A DNA stretch of 64,000 nucleotides from Adenophora triphylla var. japonica (lineage: Eukaryota > Streptophyta > Magnoliopsida > Asterales > Campanulaceae). Below, one piece after another: positions 1 to 10,979 of this stretch; the first letter of the stretch is position 1, and each line of letters starts with the position of its first letter. The position numbers were made by a program, and so were the translations under genes. The stretch lies in the NCBI GenBank assembly GCA_022495995.1, contig JAFEMH010000939.1, positions 434,001 to 498,000 on the forward strand, written 5' to 3'. The notes under the pieces were generated by a model. The model saw only the letters and a program-made list of their open reading frames with translations. It was not told where the DNA came from and made no database searches.

Positions 1-215
1 CTTCAATCGTCTTCGTGGCGGCTGGTGCCACGCGGGAGGACTTTCAATCGTCTTCTGGCCGCGCTGTTTGCCACGCGAGGACTTCAATCGTCTTCGGGCC
101 GCGGCTTGCCACGCGTGAGGACTTTCAATCGTCTTCGTCGGCGGTTTGCCATGCGCGAGGACTTTCAATCGTCTTCGCTGCGTTTTGCCATGCGCGAGGA
201 CTTCAATCGTCTTCT
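1..215. repeat. Tandem array, unit about 40 bp
   Basis: Six degenerate copies of a GC-rich unit are visible, each containing CTTTCAATCGTCTTC followed by a short GC-rich stretch and a TTTGCCA(C/T)GCG motif. The array runs off the left edge. It lies where the 3' untranslated region of the minus-strand Tat-2 element would be. That region is known to hold tandem repeats in Tat/Ogre-type elements, so I read it as a Tat-2 3' UTR satellite. Confidence 0.75.
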
Positions 216-419
216 CGCGCGGTCATGTGAGGCACGGCCGCCTTGAGCTTTGATTGCGAGAGGCGAGATGCCTCGTGCTTGATTTCGAGAGGCGTGATTG
301 CCTTGGCTTTGTCGCTGGGAGAAAGTCGACTTACGACGGCCGCCGCTGTTCGTCCTGTTAGTGGATCATCGTGGCCTTGTAGGGGCTTTTCCCGCTTTGC
401 CGCTTTACCTGCAGTGAGG
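216..419. other. Spacer between two tandem arrays, no gene seen
   Basis: GC-rich sequence with short open frames but no recognisable domain. It separates the 40-bp array from the longer array to its right. Confidence 0.5.
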
Positions 420-1310
420 AGGTGCTTGTGGACCGAAGTCGCCGAAATGCCGAGGACGCGTCGGCATTTTTTTTTAACGGTTGCCGAAATGATGAGGACG
501 CTACGGCGCCTTTGTCCGAACTTGCAGCAGGCGAGGCGGCGCCATGTCCGAGCTTGCGGTGAGGGCGAGGAGATGCCTCTGTCTCGAACTTGCGCGAGGG
601 CGAGGTGGTGCCTCTGTCTCGAACTTGGTGAGGCGAGGTAGCGCCTTTGTTTGAACTTGTCGCAGGACGCGCGGCGCCTCCGTCCGAACTTACGCGAGGG
701 TGAGGTGGCGCCCTGTCGAACTTGCGAGGCGAGGTAGCGCCTTCTTTGAACTTGTCATGAGGACGCGCGGTGCCTCTGTCTCGAACTTGGTGAGGGCGAG
801 GTAGCGCCTCCGTCTAAACTTGGGCGAGGCGAGGTAGCGCCCTTGTTTGAACTTGTCAGTGAGGACGTGCGGTGCCTCCGTCTAAACTTGCGAGGGCGAG
901 GTAGCGCCTTTGTTTGAACTTGTTGTGAGGACGTGCGGTGCCTCTGTCTCGAACTTACGCGGTGAGGCGGCGCCTCCGTCCGAACTTACGGTGAGGGCGA
1001 GGTGGTGCCTCTGTCTCAACTTGGTGAGGGCGAGGTAGCCGCTTTGTTTGAACTTGCTGAGGACGCGGTGCCTCTATCTCGAACGTACGCGAGGCGAGGC
1101 GGCGCCTCCGTTCGAACTTCAAGTGAGGCGAGGTAGCGCCTTGTTTGAACTTGTTGTGAGGACGTGGTGATGCCTCTGCCTCAACTTGGGCGAGGCGAGG
1201 TAGCGCCTCCTGTCAACTCTGCGAGGGCGAGGTAGCGCCTTGTTTGAACTTGTTGAAATGTTTGAGGCCGCGGCGCCCGACCGAGTTGTTGAGGTGTCGA
1301 GGACGCGGGA
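420..1310. repeat. Tandem array of GAGGCGAGGTAGCGCCT / TTGAACTTG units
   Basis: About 900 bp of alternating units near 30 bp that combine GAGG(GC)GAGGTAGCGCC with TTTGAACTTG(T) or CTCGAACTTG. Adjacent monomers differ systematically (for example GTAGCGCCTTTGTTTG against GGTGCCTCTGTCTCG), giving a dimeric organisation of about 60 bp. Degenerate relatives of the GAGGGCGAAGGCAAGCCCC type occur at 5190-5255 in the same element. It is most likely part of the Tat-2 3' untranslated region. Confidence 0.75.
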
Positions 1311-1991
1311 CGCCTGTGGCCGGACAAGGAGAGGAGGGATGGCTCGCCTTCTCTTTCCTTCTTCGTTCTTACTCCTACTGACTTCTTAGACTATCCTACG
1401 AGGAAGGTGCCGGGGTCTGGCGTAGGATGATGAGGTGGCCGGGCGGAGGCTTCGAGACGCAGGAGTCTTTACTGTGCGGTGGTGCCGATGACTTAGAGTA
1501 GGAATCCCCTTTTTTCTCGTTCCGTGAACTATCCGCTTTTTTTGTCACAGTGGGTGTTATGAGATCTTCCGTCGCTGCCCGCGGACCGGGAGGATGAGGC
1601 CATGTTCGGTTATCTCGCCACGATGTGCCGGGCTCATCCTTTCGAGGAAGAGGAGGACGGGAGAGGGATAGTTTGGAGGGGTTTTCGCCGTATACTTGGA
1701 CTCGGTGCATGACGAGGACGAGCCTGAGGCGCACCCCGCGACGCGGGCAGCCGAGGCTTCTCTCAAGGGGTCTTACTTGTGACTCCGTGTACTGGGGGAG
1801 AGGTTATCCGGGCAAGATGGGCACAGTGCGCCTCCTATGGCTTTAGGGATCCGCCCTTCCATATGACGAGTCCTCTTCGATATGGACGTGCCGGAGTACG
1901 AGAGGTACCGATCCGGCGTGAGTGCCGAGGAATTCGTCCCTGAGGGCGAGGAGTATGCGGCCTCGTCGTGCAAAAGCCGAGGACGCCATAG

Positions 1992-2715
1992 GTCAGCGAG
2001 GGAAAGACAGACCGGCTCGCCACGTCCTCTAGATGTTCCTGCTCGCCGGACTTCACGTATGTTCGCGGGGATTCGTCGAGGCGAGGGTGCTCTGCATTCG
2101 TCCCCGAGCAGCTCCCGCCGCCTATCGAGTTGACCCGGATGCGCCGGTGAGTGTGCTTACTCTTTTCCATCTTGGCATCTTTTCTGTATTTTTCTCTTTT
2201 TGTTGGGTATGACTGTATCTATTTTGCCGAGCGTTTCTGTTGTTTGCTTGTGCAGGCCTCTGGGAGATCCTTTCGACACGTCGACCCGCCGTTACGTGGC
2301 GATGCGACCTTTTGCAAGGAAGTTCGCGGGGAAGCCGTCTTGCAGTCTCGCGGCACGCGGCGGCGTTCGAGCCAGCCTTTCGAGGAGGTCTCGTGGATAC
2401 TCCTTCTTCGAGGGCCGAGCCAGGCCACACCGGAGGTGCCGGCTCGAGAACAAAGCACGGCTTGATGCTGGGACGTCTTCTGGGCTTAGAGGTCGCAGAC
2501 CCTTCATCAGTTCTTTCCTCCGCCGGAGGCACAGGGTGAGGGTTCATCCTCGCATCCCTTCTTTGATCCTTTCACCGGGTTTTGACCCTTCAGAGTACTT
2601 TGAGTACCCGCACAAGGAGGGGGTGCTGTATCCTGATGACGAGGATGTGACTGTCGAGTTTTCCGAGATGCCAGATTTCTCATTTGTGGAGGATGATGAT
2701 GATGAGTTGGATTAG
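1992..2715 (+). CDS. Putative spliced plus-strand ORF of unknown function
   Basis: An open frame from 1992 reaches a GTGAGT donor at 2147. A pyrimidine-rich stretch ending TTGTGCAG at 2255 makes a good acceptor, giving an intron of 109 bp. After joining, the frame stays open to the stop at 2713-2715 and ends in an acidic tail (VEDDDDELD). A canonical AATAAA lies at about 2782. No domain is recognised and no convincing start codon lies upstream, so the 5' end is probably missing or frameshifted. Its place between the degraded gag and the tandem arrays of Tat-2, and its antisense orientation to that element, match the antisense extra ORF of Tat elements. It could instead be a captured host exon pair. 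Confidence 0.35.
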
Positions 2716-4302
2716 GGCTCTTTTGCTTTCCCTCTTTCCGTTGTTTTTTTTTTGTAGAGCAAATGCATATTTTGTACCCGTAATAAAACACTTGTATTTC
2801 GCACAACAAAGTATTTTATTTTAAGATGTAATGACGTATTTGTGATTCCTGGATCGACTCTAGGAATTGTTGCTAGCTTATTATTATTTTTGTGCATGTC
2901 GCATGAGCCGGGAATGCATTTGTGGTTAGTGGAGGCCGAGGCGCTTTGGCAAGTTTTCTCGAGCAATGGGGTAAGCAGCCTTTGATGGGCTTTCATGAGC
3001 GGTGGCGGGAGTGATGTCTCCTGGGACGCGTTCGCTTTCAGGCTTGATAGTCACTCTTTTCGGGGTTGGCTACCTCGTGATATGTGACGGTGCTCGTTGG
3101 ATGTGGCGTGCCATTGTCGGGCGGGCGAGGATATCATTCATTTGGTTCCGGGGAAACCTTCCACTGTGTGGATCGTCCCGGTGACGAGAACCGATTCATG
3201 CGGGGAAGCCCCCGCTTTGCTTGCATTATGGTCGCGAGAGAGGCTTCAAACCATACCCGAGTCTCCGTCTCTTAGTCCGCGGACGTTTGCTTGGCGACCT
3301 CTTGTCTTGGACATGGATTAATCCGCTTGGGAGAGATGGATGGCACATCTTGGTATGCATCGCCTTTCTTCGGTGGGTTCCGCATTGGGGGATTGAGACT
3401 AGAGGGCCTTCGCCAGAAGGTTCCTATGTTGTCGTAGTTTCGTGTTTGCCTCGTCCTCTTTCTATGTTCCGTTGCTTGTTTCCTAAGAGCTCGGGATGAG
3501 GCAGAGCTCTTTGGCCGGGATGGCATTGCACAATGTGGAGGTAGCTTCTTTCTCGCATGACAGATCCCGATGCCTTCTCGTATTTTCCGAGGTATGGAAG
3601 TATTCCGCTTTCCCTCATGTGGTGCTCCTTCGAGGCCTGGGAGAATGTTGTCTTGACCACCGAGTACCCGGATTGGTATGAGTAGCATATCTGGGCACTC
3701 CAAGTGGTTTTGGGGAGCAGCGCAAAGCGGTTCTGGGCAAGATTGCCATTTCACCATGACCTTAGGAGTACGTAAGCTTGGGTTAACCCTCGTGGTGTCA
3801 CGGAGACGCTTTATTTGGCTACGGGACTCGAGTTGACAAACCGCGGGGAGAGGTCCCTTGCGTACTCGTAGGGAGGAGATCCGAGCCGAGGCACGGTGAA
3901 CGATGCTCGAGAGCGACGGGTTCGTTTGGACACGACTAGGAGGACTCCCGATCTCGGAATGAGGGAGACGTAACTCGCTCATGTGGAATGAAAGAAGACT
4001 CGCTGGGACGCAGGGAAGAAAGGAAAGAGTGATGAAGGGCCAAATGCGAGTAGCATGGAATGACCTTCTGAAACACTGAGTATCCATTCATCGTCATTGC
4101 AGACACATTGATTGTTAAATGTTTTAAGTTGTCTTTTAGCATGTTGTGAATCGAGAGTAGACCGTGCTTGAACTCATCAAAAAGTGTTTTAACTGTGATG
4201 ATTTGTGATTTACTTTTAAAGCTTTGTCGAGACGCAAAATCTCTTGTTTGCTTCTTTTCTGAGCCTTGGTGGCGTCAATTTTTGGAATTTTGTGTATTCC
4301 TT
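2716..4302. other. Non-coding interior of Tat-2, no gene seen
   Basis: A moderately GC-rich stretch starting with the possible poly(A) signal near 2782. Several short frames are open on both strands, the longest on the minus strand at 3272-4087, but none shows a recognisable domain or protein-like composition. It probably fills the space where Tat-2 has lost integrase and the rest of pol. Confidence 0.4.
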
Positions 4303-4363
4303 AGACCGAACCAATGAAGGCCGCCACGTTCCTCGACCGAGAGACTCAGTCTGCGTAGTTCGA
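4303..4363 (-). promoter_or_regulatory. Recurrent CTACG hairpin motif, copy 1
   Basis: One of four copies of a motif read on the plus strand as GACCG-x-ACC, then CC(T/A)ACGTT, a variable loop and ACTCAG...CGTAGTTC. The ends pair to form a stem. The single outer mismatch on the plus strand becomes a G-U pair in minus-strand RNA, which is the sense strand of the element. The function is unknown. Confidence 0.5.
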
Positions 4364-4831
4364 CCCTCTTTTGTGGGAGAAATGACTCGTAATGTACACT
4401 TGCAAGGGCATATTTTTTTTTTTGAAAATGTGGGGACGGGTCCCCTTTTGTGTGAATGCCTTATTTAACGTAGGCACAAAAAACATGCTTTTGGGTTTGA
4501 CTCTTTTGAGAGAGTATAAGCATTGAAAAGCTTGTAAAAGTGTATGGAAGCCCTTGCTGATAGAAAATCAGTGTTTAGCTCTATTGTCCTATTTTGTAGA
4601 AAAAGAAGACTTGTCGAGACATTTGAAAACTTGATTTGTTCACAATGATCACTTGTTGGCTTAAAACCCTTTGTTGATGTTCGGGTCATTCAACAATAAA
4701 ACTTGATATGCTTGATTAATCATGAGGAGAAAGTCAACAGGTATCAAGGATCGAGTTGGTCTGGTGTGAAAGAAGGTTTGTGTATAGGAGAGGTCATTGA
4801 TGAGACCGGGTTTGTGGATTTGTATGTGTTT

Positions 4832-4900
4832 ATGACCGGACCATTTCTGGTTGCCTACGTTCCCCTTGAAACAAGGAGCTCAGGTCGACGTAGTTCGGGT
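4832..4900 (-). promoter_or_regulatory. Recurrent CTACG hairpin motif, copy 2
   Basis: Same motif as at 4303. The outer stem is CTACG/CGTAG and the inner stem is CCTTG-AAA-CAAGG. One further C-A opposition in the inner stem is a G-U pair when read as minus-strand RNA. Confidence 0.55.
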
Positions 4901-5097
4901 TTGAACTGTGTTTGGCTTTGGGGCCAGGGCATGAATATTTGTGCGGCCTTTGACGAAAAGGCTCGGAAAGCTGAATGATGAGGCACGGGCCTTGAGGTGA
5001 TTTCTTGACAAGTCGTATTTGACGGTCTTTTCAGTGACTCCCTTGCTTCTTGATCGTTGGCTCTGGGTCTTTGACCTCATTTATTTTTGTGAAGCTT

Positions 5098-5260
5098 CTG
5101 CTTGAGCTCTTTTTTTTTTGTAGCTTCTGCTTGAGCTTTTTTTTTGTAGCTTCTGCTTGAGCTTCTTTTTTTTTTTTTTGAAGCAATTGAGGGCGAAGGC
5201 AAGCCCCTGCTTGAACTTTCTTGATGCGCACGAGGGCGAAGGCAAGCCCCTAGATTGTTG
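5098..5260. repeat. Short tandem repeats (TAGCTTCTGCTTGAGCT and GAGGGCGAAGGCAAGCC)
   Basis: Three copies of an approximately 30-bp unit containing AGCTTCTGCTTGAGCT and a T-tract are followed by two copies of GAGGGCGAAGGCAAGCCCC about 45 bp apart. The second motif resembles units of the array at 420-1310, suggesting a common origin within Tat-2. Confidence 0.6.
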
Positions 5261-5679
5261 TCGACATGGGGTCAATCTTTTGATGCTGAGTGACCTTTTG
5301 TTGTCCTTTGATGTTCCTGCCGTCGTTGACTTGGTCAAGGTGGTGGTGGGGACATGTTTTGGAAAGTGTATGGCTTGATGGAGGCCTTTGTGTGGGGTAT
5401 GGTAAGGTGTATGGGGAGCTATCGAATGACTTTCTCACACCAATTAATCAAAGCATTAATCATTTGTGGAATTACTTGTTGAGCAATGCAAGTGATCACA
5501 TAGAACAAAACCATTTCATTAAATGTAATGTGGGGTGCAAAATAATGTCTCAAGTCTAGCAAGAAAAGAAAGAAGACTTATGTATGGAAAATTGAAGACT
5601 TAATTACAATGTCCGAGGAGGACTTGATTGAATGAGAACAGTACTAGAACCTACGAGGTGGACTGTATGATTTTTTTTT

Positions 5680-5945
5680 TTTTTGATTTGCATCTCTTTG
5701 GGCTCTTCAGCAGTTCCCAAATTCATTTTGGTTAGAACCTTCTCGACGGCTTGGGGCCAGATTTTCCTCTCGTTTGACAACATGCTTAAAGATTTGTTTA
5801 ATGCATTGTTCATTAATGTATCTCGCGTCTTTATCAAGTGAATCATTATTAACTGTTTTGGTTAGTTAATTTATCATTTGTTAAAGTGGCAATGAGGGGA
5901 TACTCGTAAAGGTCGATCTTTTATTCAAGCATAAGGAAGCGCGAT
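5680..5945 (-). pseudogene. Tat-2 pol linker remnant (between protease and RT)
   Basis: Two short pieces match the linker upstream of RT in Tat-1. The minus strand near 5850-5930 encodes DLYEYPLIATLTNDKLT-like sequence, parallel to FDLFEYPEIANIVNDELT of Tat-1 (about 15730-15800). Near 5700-5735 it encodes NLGTAEEPKEMQI, parallel to NLGTTEDPRETKI of Tat-1. The intervening acidic stretch is shortened. No protease precedes it and no RT follows it to the left, so pol was deleted almost completely and Tat-2 depended on another element for replication. Confidence 0.65.
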
Positions 5946-6064
5946 TTTTGTTACAAACGCATAATCTTCAGGCGTAAGGCCGTCAGACGACTCGAGAGAC
6001 TCAAACTTAAATACGACAGACTCGGGGTCTTTTATTTTCAAAGCTAGACTCTAGGAGACTGGGG

Positions 6065-8616
6065 TTAGATCAAGCTTCCGGACCATTTCCTCTTTGCTGG
6101 ATGTGGGTCCGCGTTTTTGAAGGTTACGCCATTTTTTACGCTGCTACTTGGTCGGCCTGTCTCGAACTGCCTTATCTCTGGGGAAGGCTCGATCCATCCC
6201 TTAGTGTGCCCCGATGCTGGAAAGGATTGTTGGGGAATAACCATTCTTGGGTTTTCTTTCCTGAATTTTTCGTTGCGGAAGCCCCATGTGCCACGTCCCT
6301 GATCATCACGGGAATTTGCCGAGGACTTATCCACCATGCTTACCCCGTCATTTCTAGGGAAAGGGTTTCCGACTGTGTTGGGACCGCGGGGGCATTCCCA
6401 CTTTCCCTCTTCGATCAAGCCTTGGACCGCTTGTTTTAGTGTGATGCAATTGTCTGTAGTGTGGCCGGGGTAGTTGTGAAAAGCACACCATTTGCTCATG
6501 TCCATGTTAGGTCTGAGAGTCCTTGGCTGGAAATTTTCGAGAGGTTTGAGGATGTTCAGCTTCACCAACGTCTCGAACACTTGGCTTAGAGGCATTCCGA
6601 GGTTGTCGAAGTGAATGAAAGGTTGCTTCCCAAAAGAGTTGTCACTTCGTTGGGCTGTGTTCCCCTTGTTCACCTCATTGTTCCAGGGAACAAATTTCCG
6701 TCTGTATTGGGGCCGCCGGGCGCTCTAACTTTCCTTCTTCAATTAGCCCTCGACCGCTTGTTTTAGTGTGATGCAATTGTCGGTGGTGTGGCCGGGGTAG
6801 TTGTGAAAAGCACACCGCTTGCTCATATCCAAGTTCGGGTTAGGAATCCTCGGTTGATAATTCTCAAGGGGCTTGAGCATGTTCTGCTTCTTCAACTCCT
6901 CGAACACTTGGCTTAGAGGCATTCCGAGGTTGTCGAAGTGTTGAAAACGCTGCCGTTTATTCCTCGGGAGTGCTTGGTCACAGCTTCTTTGGATTTCATT
7001 CTGAATGTAGTGGAATGCCTTGGTAGCCCTTTTTCCTTTGTTTCAGCGAGATGCCGATTAGGGCGGGACCGCCTTGCAGCAGAGGGAAGAAGCAGGATCG
7101 GCTACCATTTCCTGCGTGCTCAAAGCTTTTTCAAACTTGGTACCGGCGTTGACCATAGCGTGAAGATCGGGATAGGGGTGGTGGCCGATCAATGTCCTCA
7201 ACGATGGTTTGAGGCGGTGAGTGGAAGATGTTCATCTGTTCTTCCTTGGATAGGAGGTCCACTATCTCGCTTAACTTCCAATTCCATCTTTTGTAAAATT
7301 CCTCCACCGACTCATCATCTTTCTCGCTCGCCGCCCGCAGTCATGCCGATTTGTTTTCCACTTGAGGTTAGCACGGTATTTTTCAAGGAAGATATCACTT
7401 ATTTGCTCCCAAGTGGAGCGATTTTTCCGTTTTACTTTAAGAAACCATGTCAAGGCCGTGTATTTTAGGGAGCGTTGAAAGTGATCTCGCCATTTGTTGA
7501 GGTGTGGCCCTCGTCTTCATACCTAAGACATAGGTATTGATATGGGTCCTCGGGCATTACGTCCCATCGAACTTTTCCATTTTCGGCATTTTGAACTTTG
7601 GGGGGAGAGGAATCACCTTGCTCGGATCTGTGGGCGTGAGTGGGTCTTTCCGAGAGTTGGCCATTTTCCCTTGCATATCTTTTATCTGTTCAACCAACCA
7701 AGCCACATGAGGGTCGCAGCGGAGGCAGCCGCCGTTTTCCGGATGGAAATCGAGGATGGAGGTGGATTGGCCGATGAGATCGCCATTCGGGAATCTTGGG
7801 GAGGTAGTTGAGTGTATACCATCCCGCACTCGGGTTACCGAAATTGGAGCCAAGGGCGTGATTGCCCTGGACCGCCAAGGGTTGTGTTTGGGAACCGGGG
7901 AAATGTTTCGGTAGCCCCAGTGGCGATCCAAATGGGTGGAAGGTTTGAGATGTCAGGATATCCGCGGGGGATGTCTGTCCCTGGCAGGCATTGAGATTTC
8001 AAATTGTGGCTGCGAGGCTCGTATAGAGGCAAAGGATTGAATCCTGGGGGATACCGAGATGCATTGGGATCTGACGGAGCAGGCACGTATGTGTGCTGTT
8101 GGTACTGAGCTTGATGTGCGTGAGCCGGAACCGACCGTGCCGAGGCGGGCATGTCGGAGCCGCTGACCGACGCCCGAGGGGAGCTTTGAGCGAGAGCTTC
8201 TTAGCGTTGCCGGGATCTCGTAGCTTGGCGGAGGCGGGACTTGATAGCTTTGAGAAACCTGGGAGTAGGTATTTCTTCGTCTTCTATGAGAATGAAGGTC
8301 CCATCTGTTTGGGGAACGGCCACGGCTCCGCGGCGACGCATAGTGTCTACGATCCAGGCTTGCTGCTCTTCCTGGCGCTTCTTGAGAGTTTCGAAGGCTC
8401 GCAGCACCTCCTCCATTGTCTGGAGGTTTCTCAGTGGTGGGTTCCGTTTCCCTCACTGTTATCTGTTGATCCCGCCATGGGGGAGTAGCGGACTGTTCGG
8501 ACCGCTGAACCGGAAGGGCTATCGGACCTTGTGACCTCGATACTGAAAAGGCGGCTCCCGGGTACTTTCAACCACTCTCGGTTCACTGGAGGGAGTGACG
8601 GGTAAGGTTTAGACAC
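6065..8616 (-). pseudogene. gag: Tat-2 gag pseudogene with duplicated zinc-knuckle region
   Basis: This is the structural (capsid/nucleocapsid) protein of a Tat-lineage Ty3/gypsy element, scattered over several frames. From the N-terminal side: an acidic/charged part with ETLKKRQEEQQAW (about 8400), a Pro-rich part (7953-8152), the segment ending PPKFKMPKMEKFDGT at 7557, a capsid segment with WEQISDIFLEKYRANLKW at 7271-7453, and at 6065-6673 the C-terminal knuckle CAFHNYPGHTTDNCITLK. The knuckle uses the C-x2-H-x4-H-x4-C spacing seen in Tat gag rather than the usual CCHC. Frameshifts separate the pieces. About 190 bp around the knuckle are duplicated in tandem. Identification rests on matching blocks in Tat-1 gag. 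Confidence 0.7.
6432..6945 (-). repeat. Tandem duplication of the gag zinc-knuckle segment
   Basis: Bases 6432-6618 and 6757-6943 are near copies (shared start TTTTAGTGTGATGCAATTGT and shared end GCATTCCGAGGTTGTCGAAG). They are about 325 bp apart and are separated by further similar sequence. Both encode the WCAFHNYPGH-type knuckle, so the duplication doubles the nucleic-acid-binding module. Confidence 0.75.
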
Positions 8617-9767
8617 GGGAAGGCCTTTTGGATGAAGGGGGAAAGCTCATGTGACATGCAATTTCCGCTTTTCTATTTTATTTTTTTTTGTTGTTTTAAT
8701 TTACTTAAAACAGTGTTTTCTCAGAATCCTAGGTAGGTTGGAAAAGATTGTTCTTCTTTTTCGCAACTATGCTAGATCCTGGGTCAGTGGAGACCATCTG
8801 TGCGGCTATAAGCCCCTCGTTTTGCACCCGTATTTCGACATCCCAGCGGATGCCCCGGCGAGGGTCCTATAGGGCAAGCGGTTTCCACCGGCCTAAAAGA
8901 AAAACCGAACCTAAGGACCGAGCCTGTCATGTTCGTTTTAATGCGTTAGCCATGCTGAATAGTGAACCGAGCCGCCACCGAGTCAAGATCGTGTCAAGAG
9001 TTCGGCATGACCTCTCTTTACCTTGCTTGCGCAAGGGATCTCGTGACGTTAGGCGTTGGCCGGGTCATATCGTCATGGCCGACGTATTAAAGGCTTGATG
9101 ACATGGTGTCATGTGAGCATGGATGTATATCCGGACGGAACATCGTCTCGGGTGTAGCTTCGGAAATCAAGATCAGTCAAGATTTTAGCATGACCTTTCA
9201 TCGTTTTGCTTGCGCGAGGATCTTGAGTTCCGAGCCTTGACTCGAGAAAATGGCCGGCATGGTATATGTATCCCTAGCCGTATGACACGGACGGGGGTAA
9301 AAACCAACCGAGTCCGGACAGAGTGTGACTCAAGACTCAAACGTGCGTGGTTGACGCTTAGGCTAGGATGGGATGTTTGGAATGATCCCGTGCGCATCCG
9401 AGAGGCCTACGAAGACCAAACGGACCGCAACCGAGACCACTCCGGGTTAAGGGTTGTAGTGTGCAGCGTATCCGAGGCGGCGCGTAGCGTGCGGTATAAT
9501 CGAGGCGCGGTGTAATCGAGGCAAAGAGGCGCGTAGTGTGCGGTCTCTAAAATTCTTTTTCTCGAGTAAAACAGAAGTTTTTGAAGAATTTTAAATGTAT
9601 GCACAGATGTATATTGATGCATTTTTTTTTGTATTTTTTTTGTAAAATAAAAACGAAGCACGTGCACACACACACAACAGTTAAAGAAAGGGGTAAAATG
9701 AAAGTTTGACCCTCATCATCGTTTTAAAAATCTTTTATTTTGTTTAAAAATATTTTAAAACAAAAAG
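8617..9767 (-). other. Tat-2 leader between PBS and gag
   Basis: Untranslated leader of Tat-2 with no coding sequence seen. Two related blocks at about 8980-9060 and 9165-9235 share CATGACC...TTGCTTGCGC(G/A)AGG and look like an old internal duplication. A small repeat of GTGCGGTATAATCGAGGCGCG type lies at 9470-9545. Confidence 0.5.
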
Positions 9768-9785
9768 TCCCCAATGGAGTCGCCA
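9768..9785 (-). other. Primer binding site of Tat-2 (tRNA-Arg type)
   Basis: The minus strand reads TGGCGACTCCATTGGGGA. This complements the 3' end of plant tRNA-Arg(ACG), including CCA, with two mismatches (the perfect form is in Tat-1 at 20214-20231). It lies directly inside the LTR edge and fixes the element's orientation. Confidence 0.75.
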
Positions 9786-10343
9786 ACCGAAATTACCCGA
9801 ATCCGCGCGCGCGGCCCCGGCATCTCGCATTTGTCGCTTTTCGGGAAGTCGCCCGGATCCGAGAGGCAACGCAATCGCACCCCGGCATCTGGCTTATTCG
9901 GTTTTAGCGTGTTGGAGGTGTCTCGCTGTGTTTTGCTTTGTAGAGTCGCCATGCCGTTTTTATTAAGCCCAAAACATTGAAAAAGGGCATCAGTTTAAAA
10001 TTAAACTGTTTTTGTGTGATGAGATTTTGAGTTCGGAGGTCAGATGACTCCTCGGGAAGAGAATATTAGAATCTTAGAGCTCACCCGAGTCGCCTCGTAA
10101 AACGAGTATTGCGGATACCCCTAATATTCTTTAACTGTTGTGTGTGTGTGTGTGCTTTTAAAAATGCATGCTGTATCGGATGTCTACATTGTCACTGCTT
10201 TATTGAAATGTATTGAAATAGTGTAGGAAGTAAGCCTTACCAATTGTTGGTTCGTGTCTGTCTTCCGCTGGGGAATAGTGCTTGAGGAAGGAATAGTGCT
10301 CCGGGACGGACCGGGATTGCTTTGGAAGGAGCCGGTTGTCTGC

Positions 10344-10550
10344 GGACAGAGCTTCGGCGTGAGTTGGGATTGTAGGCTGCAGTCGGGCAGAGTTTCGGCG
10401 TGGGTTGGAATCATCGGTTGGATTCGGGCAGAGGTTCGGCGTGCGTTGGAATCGTCGGTTGGATTCGGGCAGAGGTTCGGCGTGCGTTGGAATCGTCGGT
10501 TGGATTCGGGCAGAGGTTCGGCGTGGGCCGGGATCGTCGGTTTGACTCGG
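10344..10550. repeat. 41-bp tandem repeat inside the Tat-2 LTR
   Basis: Four to five copies with exact 41-bp spacing at 10385, 10426, 10467 and 10508, each containing TTCGGGCAGAGGTTCGGCGT and TTGGAATCGTCGGTTG. It lies downstream of the TATA box and would be transcribed. Confidence 0.85.
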
Positions 10551-10816
10551 AAAGAGCCGGGACGCCTCGGGAAAGACCAGGCAAGGCCTCGGAGTATCAC
10601 GAGGGGCCTCAGAGTACCTCGAGAGTGCCTCGGGGCAGCGCGGGAGCGTCGCGGGAGCGCTCGGAGAGGCTTTGGAGCACCACAAGGGAGCTCGGAAGGC
10701 CTCGGAAGGATCCGAAAGGGGCCGGGATTGCCCCGAAGGGTCTTAGAGGGGAGCCTGAAGGCTGGGGGGAGAGGAGAGAAGAGGGAGGTGTGAAAAATGA
10801 GGGAGGGGGAGCCCTC

Positions 10817-10824
10817 TATTTATA
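10817..10824 (-). promoter_or_regulatory. TATA box of the Tat-2 LTR
   Basis: TATAAATA on the minus strand within the U3 end of the LTR, about 330 bases from the LTR start and next to the GC palindromes at 10843-10979. Confidence 0.6.
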
Positions 10825-10842
10825 GTGTAGGAAAACTGCAAA

Positions 10843-10979
10843 GAGGTCCGTACGGACCTCTTAGGTAATCCAAAATTTTAGATTTCTGGGATTTGAGGGA
10901 ATCTCGTTTTCGTAATGATTATATCTGGTGCAATGAGGTCCGTACGGACCTTTTGGCATGCAAAGAGGTCCGTACGGAC
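10843..10979. promoter_or_regulatory. Three GTCCGTACGGAC palindromes in the Tat-2 U3
   Basis: Perfect or near-perfect palindromes at 10843-10860 (GAGGTCCGTACGGACCTC), 10936-10951 and 10968-10979, just upstream of the TATA box in minus-strand terms. Analogous GC palindromes of different sequence occur upstream of the TATA boxes in the other two LTR families here. Confidence 0.65.

Noticed and set aside
15..641. Open frames across the left tandem arrays
   Set aside because: They follow the repeat period and would encode a repeated peptide in all frames; treated as repeat only.
3272..4087. 271-codon open frame on the minus strand
   Set aside because: No recognisable domain, atypical composition, no supporting signals; likely a chance frame in GC-rich sequence.
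10184..10825. Overlapping open frames of 138-179 codons in the Tat-2 LTR
   Set aside because: Produced by the 41-bp repeat and GC-rich LTR sequence; frames are open on both strands without domains.
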